Positions 22,512-35,364 are shown, numbered from the stretch's first letter. The stretch is 64,000 nt of DNA from Dasypus novemcinctus (GCF_030445035.2 NC_080673.1:42218365-42282364), one strand, 5' to 3'. Translations and numbers: made by a program. The notes: a model not told the origin generated them from the sequence alone.

Positions 22512-23090
22512 CAGGGATTCTAAACCATTTTTTTTTTTAAGATTTATATTTTCTCTCTCTCCCCTTCCCATCCACCCTCCCCACCAGTTTTCTGCTCTCT
22601 GTGTCCATTTGCTGTGTGTTCTTCTGTGTTGGCTTGTATTCTTGTCAGCGGCACCCGTAATCTGTGTCTCTTTTTGTTGCGTCATCTTGTTGTGTCAGCT
22701 CTCCGTGTGTGCAGCGCCATTCCTGGGCAGGCTGCACTTTCTTCAGCGCTGGGCGGCTCTCCTTATGGGGCGCACTCCTTGTGCATGGGGCTTCCCTACG
22801 TGAGGGACACCCCTTTGTGGCACATCACTTCTTGCGTGCATCAGCAGTACACATTGGCCAGCTCACTGCACAGGTCAGGAGGCCCTGGATTTGAACCCTG
22901 GATGGCCCATGTGGTAGGCAGACGCCCCCTCCATTGGGCCAAATCCACTTCCCCTAAACCATTTTTTATGGCACAGCCCACTTTGGCAATCTGGTAAAGC
23001 TTATGATCCCTCCTCAGAATAATGTTTTCAAACATATAAAATAGGAATGCGGTGTAGATTTTAAAAACACAAGTGCAGTATATGTACTTT
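22512..23090. mobile_element. Older hAT-like element interrupted by a SINE
   Basis: The left end CAGGGATTCTAAACC and the block 'tcctcagaataatgttttca' resemble the long hAT copy at 42643. The right end was not found; the limit given is approximate. Confidence 0.45.
22534..22953 (-). mobile_element. DAS-type long SINE
   Basis: Perfect 14-bp target duplication CTAAACCATTTTTT (22520-22533 and 22954-22967). Inserted in the hAT-like element. Confidence 0.94.
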
Positions 23091-23449
23091 ATTTGTCCAT
23101 TAAATAATGAGGTCTAGCAGTGAGTCCAATAACTATTGTAATCTCACAACAGCATTAGGAAAAACAATGTTTTGAGATATCTACCATAACTAGAATGTGC
23201 TATGAAAATAATTTCTATTGTTTGCAGTCACAGGTGTTGTTAATACTACTGTGGTTTGTTGCTACATTCATAATGGGAGGAAACCCTAAATTTCAATTAG
23301 AGATGAGTAAAAATAAAGATGTCATTTTTACCCCATTCAAATTCAGTCTACCTTCAACCACAGGTTATCAAGCCCTGGATTTAGGCTGTGATCAAGTCTC
23401 ACTGCCTTCAGTCAGATCCTACCTCTAATTCAGTGTCTAGTTTGGGAAT

Positions 23450-23870
23450 GCACAAATCTGATCAAGCTAATCCCTTCCTTAAAACTCTTCTCTGATTCCC
23501 CTGGCTTCTAGGATTAAATTCTTTATTATGGTTTACAAAACCCTATAGGATGGGACCTCTTTCCAATCCATTAGTCCTCTTCTTCTTCCCAGATAAACAG
23601 AACTTGCCAAATCCGATTCTCTTTTGCCTCCATGTCTTTCCATGGCTTCTCCCTGAATAGAATCCTCTTCCTTGACCCTTCTGCTTCTCTTGGTAAACTT
23701 CTTAGTCATCACCTCCTTTAGCATTTTACGTGTTTCCTGACCTCACAGTGCTTACAGCCCACTGTAAGAAACTCATAATTAAACAGGCCATTACAATGTG
23801 ATGTGAGATCTGCTCTGTTTATTGTCGTATCTCCAGGGCTTACGCAGTGGCTGGTTACACAATTCCAGAG
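23450..23870 (+). mobile_element. L2 LINE fragment
   Basis: 'ttaaaactcttctctgattc', then 'gtttacaaaaccctatagga' and 'ctccctgaatagaatcctct' follow the L2 order. No coding capacity. Confidence 0.6.
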
Positions 23871-24609
23871 GGCGCCTTTCATACTGTGCTCTATGTGCCC
23901 CCAGGAGCTGTGTAACCATCAGCCCTGACTTGACCCATACTATGGGTTCAATAACTATTTTACTGATGAATGAAGAAGTGGCCTCAACTGGGTGAAGAAG
24001 AGAGCTGGAGAGACTGAAATTTGAGCAGGAACCATACTTTGGATTGTGTGTACTCTATTTTAAAAATTAATGATCATAATCTTTTCTTGAATATTAACTT
24101 GTAGTCCTAAAGAGGTATTTCTAGGGCTTAACAAAATTCACCTTAAAATGATTATTATTATAAAAGTAATATGAGTTCATCTGTAGGAAACTTGAAAAAT
24201 GTGGCCAAACATACCAAAAGAAAAATTGAAGTTCCCCATAAACAATCCCATGACTGGATGGAAGGGCAATTTTGAAATATTTTACATCAGTGGCTTTTTA
24301 AAACTATAACCCATTTAAATATATGTTTGGACATGGATTTCTTGATTCTAAAAGTATAAATTACGTCAGACATTTAGAATATATAATTATCATTGAGATG
24401 TGATTTTTCCTTTGTTAATTCTTTCATTTTACAAATATTTACTAAATTTACATAAAACATTAGTAAGACACTGGGCTTGACACACAGGAATGTAAAGATA
24501 ATTGGGGCACCAATTACATTACGCAGGCTCTTACAGAGTATTAATGAGTTCAAACCCATTTGGAACCTTAGTATAAGGCATAAAGGTAAGTGTCGTAAGA
24601 AAACTGCAG
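23871..24609. other. Intergenic stretch without recognised feature
   Basis: AT-rich. I see no gene and no nameable repeat. Confidence 0.4.
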
Positions 24610-24689
24610 TCAGCCAGAGTGCACTTTTTAACAGTAAATTAGGTCATGCCACTTTCCTGTTTTAAACTATCAGTGGATTCTCATTGAAT

Positions 24690-24815
24690 TTATTTTTATT
24701 TAATATTTTTATTGAGATATAATCCACATACCATAAAATTCACTTTTTAAAGTGTACAATTCACAAAGTATGCAACCTTCTCGCATTGGATTTTATTAAA
24801 AACCCGAAACCATTA
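24690..24815 (-). mobile_element. L1 3' UTR fragment, minus strand
   Basis: 'tttttattgagatataatcc' and 'taccataaaattcacttttt' are a familiar antisense L1 3' UTR motif. It lies between L2-like sequence (24610-24680) and a hAT copy. Confidence 0.55.
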
Positions 24816-24827
24816 ACCATGGCCTAG

Positions 24828-25056
24828 CAGGGGTTCTTATTCAGGGGTTCAGGGACCCCAAGGAATCTGTGGAAAATTTCAGGGGTTCTATGAGCTTGAA
24901 TAGAAAAAAAATCAACTTATTATTTTTGTTTTCTCTGACCTCTATCTGAAATCTAGCATTTCCTTCACTTATGAATTTATGGAATAAATTATAGAAGTAT
25001 TCATTTCACCTGATTGGCAATGGGGTCCATGGAACAAAAAAGGTTAAGAACCCCTG
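24828..25056. mobile_element. Non-autonomous hAT element
   Basis: 229 bp with inverted ends CAGGGGTTCTTAT and GGTTAAGAACCCCTG. Internally diverged from the other copies, but the right 70 bp ('cacctgattggcaatggggt') agree. The flanking duplication is not recognisable; the neighbouring LTR begins two bases beyond its end. Confidence 0.75.
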
Positions 25057-25057
25057 G

Positions 25058-25709
25058 TGTAGCAGTTGCTGTTGTTCATGAATTCCAAAAATAGATATTG
25101 GATTATGTTTGTGAGCTGGTCTTTTCCTATGGGCATATTATATTGTATTGGATTCAGAGGTTTCACTTTTAGTTGATTAAATTATCATTAAGGCTTTGAT
25201 TGGGCCACATCAGTAGGATGTTGAGTCCCGGCCCAGAGGAAACAATGTGGCAGAGGAGGAGTTTGGAGTTTTGATATCAGAGCCCCGGAAAGTAAACACA
25301 CAGAGAAGCAGATACATGAGGAAAGAGAGAAGGCTCCATTAGACACAGCAGAAGCCCCAGGAAGAGAGACCTACTGTTCACCTGATAGTCAACAGGCCTT
25401 GTGGAGAGAGCAAAGCAGCTGAGCCTGGAGAGAAACAAGCCCCAGGAGAGAGAGACGAGACTTATCCCAGTCTACAGCTGATACTGGAAGAAGCTGGGAC
25501 CACAGAGTCTTAAGAGGAAGAGAGAGCCTGAATCCTTGCAGACATCGGCAACCATCTTGCTCCAACATGTGGCAACAGACTTTGGTGAAAGAAGTAACTT
25601 ACACTTTATGGCCTGGTAACTGTAAGCTTCTATCCCAAATAAAAAGCCTTTATAAAAGCTAACAGATTTCTGGTATTTTACATCAGCAACCCACTGGCTG
25701 ACTAATACA
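25058..25709 (+). mobile_element. Solo LTR, MaLR-like (xenarthran)
   Basis: 652 bp, TG...CA (starts TGTAGCAGTTG, ends GGCTGACTAATACA), with an AAATAAAAAGCC polyadenylation region near 25636. Flanks CCTGG (25053-25057) and GCTGG (25710-25714) are a 4 of 5 target duplication. Same family as 3612-4180 in opposite orientation, about 80 bp longer. Confidence 0.8.
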
Positions 25710-25719
25710 GCTGGTCCTT

Positions 25720-26030
25720 GTTTAATCTGGCTCCTCCCTGCCTCTTCAACTTTAATTGATGACATGTTCACACCTTTGCAGTTGCTTTTCCCTTAACCTA
25801 GAATGCTGGAGTACTTTTTCTACTGGCTTTTCAAACAGTTCATCTTCAGAATCTCAGATAAAATGATACCTCCTCAGAGAAGTTTTTCCTGAACACTGTA
25901 TCCAAAATAGCCCTCCCATCCATCAAACTACTCTCTAGCATATCACCTTGTTTTCTTCACTGAGCTTACAATCTGTAAATGGTATTGTTTTACTTACTTG
26001 TTATTAATACTAACAAATTACTTCAGCCTG
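25720..26030 (+). mobile_element. L2 LINE fragment
   Basis: 'tgtttaatctggctcctccc', 'cacctttgcagttgcttttc' and 'ctcctcagagaagtttttcc' are L2 3' region landmarks. It probably continues the L2-like piece at about 24610-24680 that was separated by the hAT and LTR insertions. Confidence 0.65.
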
Positions 26031-26537
26031 AATCTCCTAAGAACAAGGAATCATTCCTGCAAAATCATAATACCATTATCACAAGTAATTTAACATTGAC
26101 TATAATAATATCTAATTTATAGTCCATATTCAAGTTTCCCCAGTTTTCCCAAAATACCCTAATGTCTATTTTTCTCAGCTCAGGATCCAATCAAGGATCA
26201 CCATTGCAGTTCCTCCTTCTTTTAAAAGAAAAGAAAAAAAAATCTTTAATGACACTGACCATTTTAAAGAGTCCAGGGCCCTTGTCTTATACAATCTTCG
26301 ACAATCTAGCTTTGTATTATTTCCTCATGATTAGATTTGGTTAAATATTTTTGGCAAGAATATTAACCTCAGTGATGTACTTTGCATGACATCATATAGG
26401 AGCTATATAATGTCATTTTGTCTCATTCTTGGTGATACTGTTTCATCACTTGGTGAAGGTGGGATGGGTCTATCAAATCACATCATTGTAAAAATACCTC
26501 TTCCCTTTGTAATTAATATTGATATTTAAAGAGCATG
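26031..26537. other. Intergenic stretch without recognised feature
   Basis: AT-rich, unassigned. Short frames only. Confidence 0.4.
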
Positions 26538-26939
26538 TCGGGAAACGGACTTGGCCCAGTGGTCAGGGTGTCTGTTTAACACATGGGAGGTCTGCAGTTC
26601 AAACCCCGGGTCTCCTTGACCCATGTGGAACTGGCCCAGGCTCAGTGCTGATGGGGGCAAGGAGTGCCCTGCCACGCAGGGGTGTCCCCCGCGTAGGGGA
26701 GCCCCACATGCAAGGAGTGTGCCCCGTAAGGGGACCCGCCCAGCACGAAAGAAAGTGCAGCCTGCCCAGGAATGGCACCACACACACGGAGAACTGACAC
26801 AACAAGATGATGCAACAAAAAGAAACACAGGTTCCCGTGCCACTGACAACAACAGAAGTGGACAAACAAGACGCAGCAAATAGACAACTGGGGGTGGGGT
26901 GGGGGAGAAATAAATAAATAAATCTTTTAAAAAATAAAA
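26538..26939 (+). mobile_element. DAS-type long SINE
   Basis: Full-length. Imperfect target duplication TAAAGAGCATG (26527-26537) against TAAAGAACATG (26940-26950). The body carries GGACCCGCCCAGCACG where most copies have GAGAGCCGCCCAGCGCG. Confidence 0.9.
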
Positions 26940-27256
26940 TAAAGAACATGGAATATTCAGTTTTTCAATAATCTTTCACCCATTGTTTTTAGTAACTTTT
27001 GTTGATCCTCGAATCAATTTAAAGTGGTGTTGCAAAATGGTGATTTTCTAAAGGCAGTCATCTTTTCTGACCCCTTCACAGCTGTATCCACAGTGCCTGG
27101 CACAGTGATTGGAATAGAGTAGGCACTGAGTGAATATTTTCTTAATAAATAAATGAAAATCTTGCCTACAAAGGATAAATCAATCACAAATACTGTCAAA
27201 ATGGTGGCACTGGGTCTCTGAGTGAACTATCTATTCGTTCTTCCATTCTTTGTACC

Positions 27257-27594
27257 AGGGATTTACAAACTATGGCCTATGGGCCACATCCAGTCTGCAA
27301 CCTGTTTTTGTATGACCCACAAGCTAAAAATGTTTGTAGTTTTAGACCATTGGAAAAATACTAAAAGAATGATATATCACAACATATGAACATTATATGA
27401 AATTCAAATTTCAAGGCTTATAAACATAGTTGTATTGGAACACAGCCACCCTTATTCGTTTAGGTATTGATGATGACTGCTTTCACGCTACAATGGTAGG
27501 GCTGAGTAATTTTGACAGAGACCATATGGTCCACAATATCTAAAATATTTACTATCTGACCCTTTACAAAAAGCATTTGCTGACCACTGCAATA
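27257..27594. mobile_element. hAT-Charlie-like non-autonomous element
   Basis: 'gatttacaaactatggccta', 'gtattggaacacagccaccc' and 'ctttacaaaaagcatttgct' match the well-known mammalian Charlie-derived repeat. Ends CCAGGGATTT and GGTCAGCAAATGC are roughly inverted. No transposase. Confidence 0.7.
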
Positions 27595-27599
27595 GATCT

Positions 27600-28560
27600 T
27601 TTTAAAAATTTTTAATTGTGATAACATATGTACAAAACATGAATTTTTCCATTTTAACCACTTTAAGTGTTCAATTCAGTGATAGTAATTATATTCACAA
27701 TGTTGTCCTATCATCACCATCATCCATTACCAAAAATTATAAATCACTTCAAACAGAAATTCTGTATCTATCAAGCATTAATTCCCCTTTCTCCCCTCTT
27801 CTGAACCCCTGGTAATTTCTACTTTCTGTCTCTATGACTTTGCTTATTTTATTTATTTATTAAAATGATTTATTTTTTATTTATTTCTCTCCCCTTCCCC
27901 GCCCCAGGTGTCTTCTCTCTGTGTCCATTCACTGTGTTCTTCTGTGACTGCTTCTATCCTTATCAGTGGCACCCAGAATCTGTTTTCTTTTTGTTGCATC
28001 ATCTTGTTGTGTCAGCTCTCCATGACTGTGGCACCATTCTTGGGCAGGCTGCACTTTCTTTCGCGCTGGGTGGGACTCCTTACGGGGCGCACTCCTTGCA
28101 CATGGGGCTCCCTTACGCAGCAGACACCCCCGCGTGGCAGGGCACTCCTTGCGCACATCAGCACTGCGCATGGGCCAGCTCCACATGGGTCAAGGAGGCC
28201 CGGGGTTTGAACCGCAGACCTCCCATGTGGTAGGTGGTTGCCCTATCCATTGGGCCAAGTCCGCTTCCCTGACTTTGTATATTTTAGACATTTTATTTAA
28301 GTGGAATATACAGCATTTGTCCTTCTGTGTCTGGCTTATTTCATTAAACATGATTTCAAGGTTCATCTATGTTGTAGTGTGTATCAGAACTTCATTCTTC
28401 TTTCACACCTAAACAATATTCTCCTGCATGTATATAACATATTTTGTTTATCCATTCCTCTGTTGAAGGACATTTGTGTGGTTTCTATTTTTTGGCTAAT
28501 GTGACTAATGCTAAGAACATTGGCGTACATATATCTGAGTCCCCGGGTCATATGGTAATC
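27600..28560 (-). mobile_element. L1 3' end, minus strand, interrupted by a SINE
   Basis: 27605-27851 and 28287-28560 form one antisense L1 3' UTR and ORF2 C-terminus: 'aattgtgataacatatgtac', later 'gtctggcttatttcattaaa' and 'tttgtttatccattcctctg'. No intact frame. Confidence 0.75.
27852..28269 (-). mobile_element. DAS-type long SINE inside the L1
   Basis: Target duplication TGACTTTGCTTATTTTA (27835-27851) against TGACTTTGTATATTTTA (28270-28286), two mismatches. Confidence 0.92.
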
Positions 28561-28671
28561 CTTCATTAGACTGTAAGCTTTTTTTTATTAAAAAATTTTT
28601 CTTGTTTACTTGTTTGTCTGTTTTTTGTTTATTATTATTACTGAAAGAATGAAAATGCTCTAATAATAATT

Positions 28672-28775
28672 GTAGTGATGAATACACAATCATGTGATTA
28701 TACCAAGTGACACTGATTGTTCACTTTTGATGAACTGTGTGCTTTATTAATATGTACCAATAAAATGGATTTGTT
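28672..28775 (+). mobile_element. Very short L1 3' terminus
   Basis: 'tagtgatgaatacacaatca' then 'ttattaatatgtaccaataa' is the last 100 nt of an L1 3' UTR. The same terminal segment recurs at 33655-33785. Strong 5' truncation. Confidence 0.55.
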
Positions 28776-31674
28776 CAAATAAATAAATTAAAAATTTTTT
28801 TTAAAATTTAAAAACAATTTTTTAATTTAAATTTTAAAAATTGTAAATGTCTTGATCACACAGTGCTTTGTCCATAGAAGCCATTCAGTACAAGTTTTGT
28901 TGAATTAAATTGAATCTCTAAAATCTCTTTAATTTTTATGACTTAAAACACTTTTCCTGGATCTGTGGAACTATGACCAGTAGTATCTTAATATGGAATG
29001 GATTGTATCTTAATATGAAAAACAGTTTTAGTGTTTGTTAAAAAATTCGTTTATCCCTAACAGACCAATAAGATAAATCATACATATACCTGTCTTCAAT
29101 GCCATAAGGAAGTTACAGCTCTCATGTTACTGGCTTCAGGGCAATGCAGAATATTTGAAACTGGAGCAACCAGGAAAAGATTTTAGAGTTTTAGAATAGT
29201 TGACTTTTAGGTCATGTGGGAAGAGCAACAACAAAATACTTGAGATGGGGGATCACTGGTTCTATTCTCTTGGCTGGAGAATAGAACTGGGGAGGGCACT
29301 GATATATCATGCTGGATTGGAGCTCAAACCCCTAGGACACACATTTTTGTCTAATAGGGTCTAGTCTTCCTTCTAGCCCGTTATTACCACTCACTCACTT
29401 CCAAGCCTTCAACAATGTGGCTTTTCTTTTATCAATTTATCATTGAGCTATTTCTCTTGAACCACCAGAAAAGCCAAGTGGCTTTGATCAACCCTCATCC
29501 TTCCCTCCTTATTTGCAAAATTCAGCATTGCAACCTTCCCTAGTTCTTAAAACTCTTTTCCTTTCCAACTCATCCTGATGGCACCTATGTCCCTTTTCCA
29601 TTGACAGAGAATAAAAGGGGAATCCAACTAGAATATGAATGTTAATAGGAAACAGTGAATTCCCACAACAGGTTCTACATTCTGCTTCCTCTTCTTTCAT
29701 TTCAACACAGTTTAAGGAAAGAACACTACATCCAAGACCCTATGTCAGATGTTGTATGGGAAAAAAGACTTCTGGAATGTCCTTGTGAAGGAAAAATAGA
29801 TTGATATACAAGTGACTAAAGTTCAAAGCATAACAAAGTGAGATAAATAAGATGTCTGAGAAGAAGAATAGAGTTACTGAAGCTTTTCCCCTCCCAATAA
29901 AGCTTCTCCATTATTTTTACCCTCTTCTCGCGCTTCTTCACTACTCATGACTCCAAAGAAATTATAAGTGATAAGTAGCACAAGCAGCATTCTGTGTATG
30001 TGAAGAGGAGGGGGCAGCCAAAAGTGACCTTGAATCATTGTTTGTGTCCTTGAAATAAGAGGGAATTTATTACCCATATCCCATTGGTTAAGAAAAATTA
30101 ATTTATAAGTTTTGTACTTCTTAAAGGAAAATTGTTTTTCTCTTGTATTGCTGGTTCATTATACTATAAATGTTAAGACTATCTTTTGAAAGGGTTTACT
30201 ATACCCGGTGCTAAATCCTTATCTTGCTTGATCTTCGTAACAATTCCATCTGGTAGGCATTACTAGCTCTATTTTACAGATGAGAAAAGTGAAACTCAGA
30301 GGAATTAAATAAGAATATAGGAAACTAGCCTCAAGTAGAATTAAACTCTTCTCATAATTTGAAATGAATTCTTAAGAGAACGAGGAGAAGAAAGTTTATT
30401 TAAGTACACATCTTCTTTTGGTTTCTACTAAATAGGGAACCTAAATGCCAGCACTTAAATCAAATGGACTGGCAGATCTCCAGATTTCGTACCTTTTATT
30501 TAACTCAGGAGACTCTTATGTTTTTCACTGTCAAAGTGACCCAGCAATCAGGTGCTTGGGAAAATAACTCTTTCAATCTAAGAAGGTACAATAAAATCTG
30601 TAGTGTTGGTAACAACAGCACGGCTCTCTAAAGCTGTGTCTGCATGGCAGTTGAAAGGTTAAAAAGCAAAAAATATATTAGCGGTTTTTCACAGCCCCCC
30701 AATTCAATTTTCAGTCTTGGGAAATACAAAGAGTAACTTTATTTTGTATGATTAATTTTTTGCTAAAATTGGGTAATCAGTCATCTTCAAGCAGTCAAAC
30801 CAGTTTGATGGGTACCCCTCCCACTTCCCCCATTAGAAATTGGTTCAGACCTTTTTGTTCATTGGTTGATGATTAGAGTTGGACAGGTGCGGCATGGAAA
30901 AAAAAAGAAAAGAAAAACCCTTTACAGCCTCCACAGAGAGATTTTGTAAATAGATGGGAAGCTGTGTAAACATAATACCAGTACTTTCTCTAGTTTCAAT
31001 AGTACACAGCGAACCTGACAGAAAGAGATCACAGGAGACAAACCACAATCCATAAAACAGTATTTTTATTTTTTTATTATTTTATTTTATTTTATTTATT
31101 TTAAAGGGGAAAGGTGTCTGGCCAAAAAATCTGGTGACCAAAACTTTTGATTCAAATAGCTCACATGTAGGAACCTTGGAGAATTTTCAATGATTAAAAA
31201 AAAAATGACAAAGGCATAAGGGAGAACCTCAGTTTACTTCAAAGGAAGTCAGAATATTTCTTTGTTGACTCAGGAACACAATAATCTGTAGTTGGAAATC
31301 TAGTTAACTTTGGAGTCCATGAGCACTGGAGAAGTGCTAGAGGAGGGTCTAGATGACAGAGATGCTTTATTGGGAAGAGAAGATCTTCAGTAACTCCATT
31401 CTTCTCAGATGCCCTATGAACTTTGCTAGCATTCTGTTTTCATTACTTAGAATAAAGTGGCAGAGAGGAAGTAGGCAACACTGGGAGAGTAGGATGCAGG
31501 CGTGTGCACCATTTTATTATGTATAGTCGTAGATACTTTTTGTGATATTTTGTCACATTAGTACACTTAACATTATTTGAAAGAATTGCACAGAGATTCC
31601 AATTCTGAAAAAAATCAAATAATTTGCTTCATGAATTTCTAATGTCTGAGTGAGCAAAAAATAACCTTTTTTGT
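28776..31674. other. Intergenic stretch with one MIR and low-complexity runs
   Basis: Contains the MIR at 30190-30320, an AT-rich hairpin-like run at about 28785-28845 and a (TATTT)n run at about 31063-31104. Otherwise unassigned; no gene seen. Confidence 0.4.
30190..30320 (-). repeat. MIR SINE, minus strand
   Basis: 'gctctattttacagatgaga' followed by AAAGTGAAACTCAGAGG is the reverse-complement MIR core. Confidence 0.6.
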
Positions 31675-31783
31675 CTGCTGAGCGGGTGTAGCTTAGTGGT
31701 TGGATGCCTGCTTCACACATAGGAGGGCCCAGGTTCAATCCTTGGTATCTCCTAAAGCAAACAACAATAACAACAACAACAAA
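31675..31783 (+). mobile_element. Short tRNA-head SINE
   Basis: tgctgagcgggtgtagctta head with B-box-like GGTTCAATCC, then a CAA-rich tail in place of pure A. Imperfect target duplication ACCTTTTTTGTC / ACCCTCTTGTC. Confidence 0.75.
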
Positions 31784-31989
31784 AACCCTCTTGTCAAGCA
31801 ATAACTTCTTTACTCCAAGAAACTAACAGACCTTGTGACTGAATCAAAGGTTATATGGATGTTCCAAATGCTAACCATATTAGTTGGTAAATATAAAATA
31901 GATAGCTAAGTTGATCAGAGAAGCTCTCGTAATTTTTCTCAAAAAATTTTTTAAGAAATACCATTTAATATATGGTTTAATTATAATAT

Positions 31990-32190
31990 TGGCTCCATTT
32001 ATTAAGTGCTAATTGATTTGGAGGCACCATGTAAAGTGTTTTACATGTAATCTTCACAATAGGTACTATTATTTTAGTCATTGTACCGATAAGGAAACCG
32101 AGATTTCAATGCTTTGTTTAATAATTTTCCAAGAGCATAGTGCATTTAAGCTGTATGTGTTAGAAGCCAAAGCTTGTCCTCTTAACTGGC
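31990..32190 (-). repeat. Probable MIR or related old SINE, minus strand
   Basis: 'acatgtaatcttcacaatag' and 'accgataaggaaaccgagat' correspond to the usual reverse-strand MIR order. Heavily diverged. Confidence 0.45.
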
Positions 32191-32199
32191 ACACAATGT

Positions 32200-32540
32200 T
32201 ATGTTGGTGATAAGAGCAAAAATTAGAAACAATTTGAATTCATACAATAGAGGATTGGTTAAATTATGTTCTAGTCATACAATGTAATATGCAGTTATTA
32301 AGGTCATGTTTAAAAGACTAGTATATGGGAAAATGTTGATACATTTCTATGTGATAAAAGCAGGCTATAAAATGGTATGGGTATAATGATCTCAATTTTG
32401 TAATACACATTCATTTAGAGGGAATACATACACTAAATGTTAGAGATGTTATCTCCAGGTGTTGCAATTATGGGTGCATTTTCTCTTCAGTTTTAGAACT
32501 TTTCTACATTCTCCAGACTTTCAAAAATTAACTGTATTGT
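32200..32540 (+). mobile_element. Old L1 3' UTR fragment
   Basis: 'gaggattggttaaattatgt', 'caatgtaatatgcagttatt' and later 'tagaacttttctacattctc' follow the tail of an ancient L1. No coding frame. Confidence 0.5.
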
Positions 32541-33039
32541 ACTTGTAATTATATGACTTTTCAATGTTATTTAAGTGGAAGAGATATATAGTAAGAGGAA
32601 TAACAATTGTACCACCATCAGTTTCATGACAGATAACGGAAATTTTGTGGGGAAAGAAGGGCGGGGAGCTCTGAGCATGTGAATGTAGTTGTGACAAAAA
32701 TGCAGGTGCAGTCACCAGTGAAGATATGTCTCATAATTTTCCATTATCTGATATCATGTTAACCAGGGTCATGAGTAAGCACAATCACATCCTGATCATT
32801 TTCCTCCTTGAATTGCTTTTTTCCCTTGACTTGCATGACTTCATGTTTTTATTTTCCATCTCATTTGCCTTCTTTTTCTCAGTCTCCTTTTTCAGTCCCT
32901 TCCCATTTCCTTATTCTCCTTTATGTTTTAGAGAGACTCTGGCTTGGCCCTGGTCTCCTCTTCACCATCTACCTCAGAAGAGAAAAAATTAAAATGGCTT
33001 CAGGAGCCAGACAAGTAACAAGAAAGGAATGAAGCAAGC

Positions 33040-33310
33040 CCTTGGTTTCACTGCGGACTCTCTCCAGTCCAACCTCAGCATCCCCATCTCAATCAATGGA
33101 CTACCCACCCTATTGATCTGGTCAAGAGCCTGGAAGCCATTTTTTATTTCTCCCTTTTTTTCCCCATCTTCATCCCCCTCACCTCCAATACATCAGTAAG
33201 TCCTTTCTGGTTCTATTTTCAAAATATCCCTTAAATCCTTTTCCTTCCCTTTTCAGCTTCCAGCTTGCCTAGAGTATTCCAGTGTTTTCCTCACTAGTCT
33301 TTGTTTTTAA
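33040..33310 (+). mobile_element. L2 LINE fragment
   Basis: 'caatacatcagtaagtcctt' and 'tattttcaaaatatccctta' correspond to the L2 coding region upstream of the part seen in the other copies. Diverged. Confidence 0.5.
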
Positions 33311-33649
33311 TTGTGCCTAGCCACCATGCATTTTCCATACACAGCTAGTTGCACTAAGCTCTGGGATTTGAGGCTGAAACCTCAGAATAAGTGGCTCTGG
33401 TCTTCCTTCATTCTTTCTACTGCAAAGGTGATTTACCTTGCTTGTCTGAATTATCAATTCTGAATTAATTTGATAGTACTCTAAAAAAGTTGAATTCATT
33501 TTGGTTTCCTATCAGTTAAATACTTGACAAAAACATTTATTTAATACTTGACAAAAACATCAATTGTATGACACCACCTTGGTTACCAATGGTTGAGGGA
33601 AAAATGAAAGAAAAAAAAACAGGGGGGATTATATTCCTTTAAAAATTCT

Positions 33650-33785
33650 CATCCATAGTGTTTGAAGTGATGAATATACAACTATCTGATTACACCAAAT
33701 ACCAGTGATTGTATACTTTGGATGGATTGTAAACTTTGGATGGATGGTATGTTTTATTAATATGTATCAATAAAACAGATTAAAA
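33650..33785 (+). mobile_element. Very short L1 3' terminus
   Basis: 'gtgatgaatatacaactatc' to 'tatgtatcaataaaacagat'. A tandem duplicate of GTAAACTTTGGATGGAT (33710-33745) lies inside. Confidence 0.55.
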
Positions 33786-34089
33786 AATTCTCATCCATGC
33801 TGAAATAAATCTGTATTGTAGTCTGGGGGTGGCTTATCAAACTTATTTCCTATTAAATTAGTCTTTTTTTTCCCTCTTTAAATTTTTGTATAAATTAGTC
33901 TTAATCTCATTTTTTTCAGGACCTCAATTCAATAGGTACCTTTCATTTTGTTTAATTTTTTTACTTCTAAGTTTCTACAACTATGACTCATGGAACTAAA
34001 TTAGGACAGTGTTAGTTTCTGTGTTAGAATTTTTTCTTACCTGGTTAAAATGACATAAGCAAAATAATTTTTTTAAAAAAGTTTAAACA

Positions 34090-34472
34090 CAGGGAAGCAG
34101 ATGTGGCTCGAGCGATTGGGCTCCCATCTACCACATAGAAGGTCCAGGGTTTAATTCCTGGGACCTCCTGGTGAAGGCGAGTTGGCCAATGAGGAATGCT
34201 GGCCCAGCAAGATGACGCAACAAAAAGAGACACAGAGGAGACAAAATAAGAGATGTAGCAGACCAGGGAGCTGAGGTGGCACAAGAGACTGAGCACCTCT
34301 CTTTCACTCCGGAAGTTCCCGCAATCAGATCCTGGTGCCACCCAAAGAGAAGACAAGCAGACACAGAAGAACTTAGAGCAAATGGATACAGAAAGTGGGC
34401 AAATGGACACAGAAAGCAGATAGCGAGAGCAAAAAAATGGGGGAAGGAGGGAACAAATAAATCTTTAAAAGA
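34090..34472 (+). mobile_element. Dimeric tRNA-head SINE
   Basis: Perfect 15-bp target duplication AAAAAAGTTTAAACA (34075-34089 and 34473-34487) encloses both tRNA-like heads (cagggaagcagatgtggctc, and 'accagggagctgaggtggca' near 34262). The dimer therefore inserted as one unit. It ends AACAAATAAATCTTT. Confidence 0.9.
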
Positions 34473-35136
34473 AAAAAAGTTTAAACAGAAAATTAAACTA
34501 ACAACCTCCCACTAAAAGAAGTTAGGCTTAGCAGAGGAATAAAGAACTAATTTTACTATAAATGTAAAATGATTTTCCCCAGCTATTTTTTCCATAGTCG
34601 CTGATCACAGAACCCTCATTAATCTCATTTAGATACTAAAAATTAGAGCACATTTTCCTAAATGATCATTTCTTGTTTACTAACCACATTTTGCTTTAGA
34701 AATAAGCAATTTGAAAGCTGACACATTTCTGTATTGCCTTTAACATGAAATTTAGCAGTAGTTTGTTATATGCTTTTCCTTAGAACTCTCAATTCTTCTA
34801 CTTTCTGATTCAGAAGCCTGCTGCTTTGGGATAAAATATATAGACCAAACTGTCCAAATTTGGTGATATTCTAGGCTGTTTCCAATAATTTCAATGAGTG
34901 ATTCTAAAATCTTATAAAAGTTTACTTTAATTAACATTAAACTTATTACATATAAATCAAAGGAGTATTGTGAAGTCAAATAAAAATAAATTAGACCAAT
35001 GGTTATAAACCTTGGTCCCACATTGGAATTACTGGGGAAGCTTCATAAAATACAGATGCCTGGGTCCCATTTCAGAGATGCTGATTTAAGTAGTCTGAGC
35101 ATTGAGATTTCTAAAAGTTTCCGGGTGATTCTAAAG

Positions 35137-35364
35137 CAGGGGTTCTTAAAGTTCCATAGACCCCTTTGCCAGTCAGGTGAAAACAACGGACCTCTTACTA
35201 AGTCCACACTATACTGTGTATTATTTAATAAATATATCATACCTGTACCAACACATCCCCACATGAATAATGTTTTTTTGAATTTTCAGTTCAAGTTCCC
35301 TGATGCCCTGAAATCTTTCCACAGACACCTTGGGGGTCCATGGACCCCTGGTTAAGAATCCTTG
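35137..35364. mobile_element. Non-autonomous hAT element with perfect 8-bp duplication
   Basis: 228 bp flanked by TTCTAAAG on both sides (35129-35136 and 35365-35372). Ends CAGGGGTTCTTAAAG and GGTTAAGAATCCTTG. Its right portion ('tgaaatctttccacagacac') matches the right portion of the long copy at 42643-43408, linking the forms. Confidence 0.88.

Noticed and set aside
28785-28845. AT-rich palindrome-like run
   Set aside because: Low-complexity A/T runs at an L1 tail; no sign of an origin or regulatory element.
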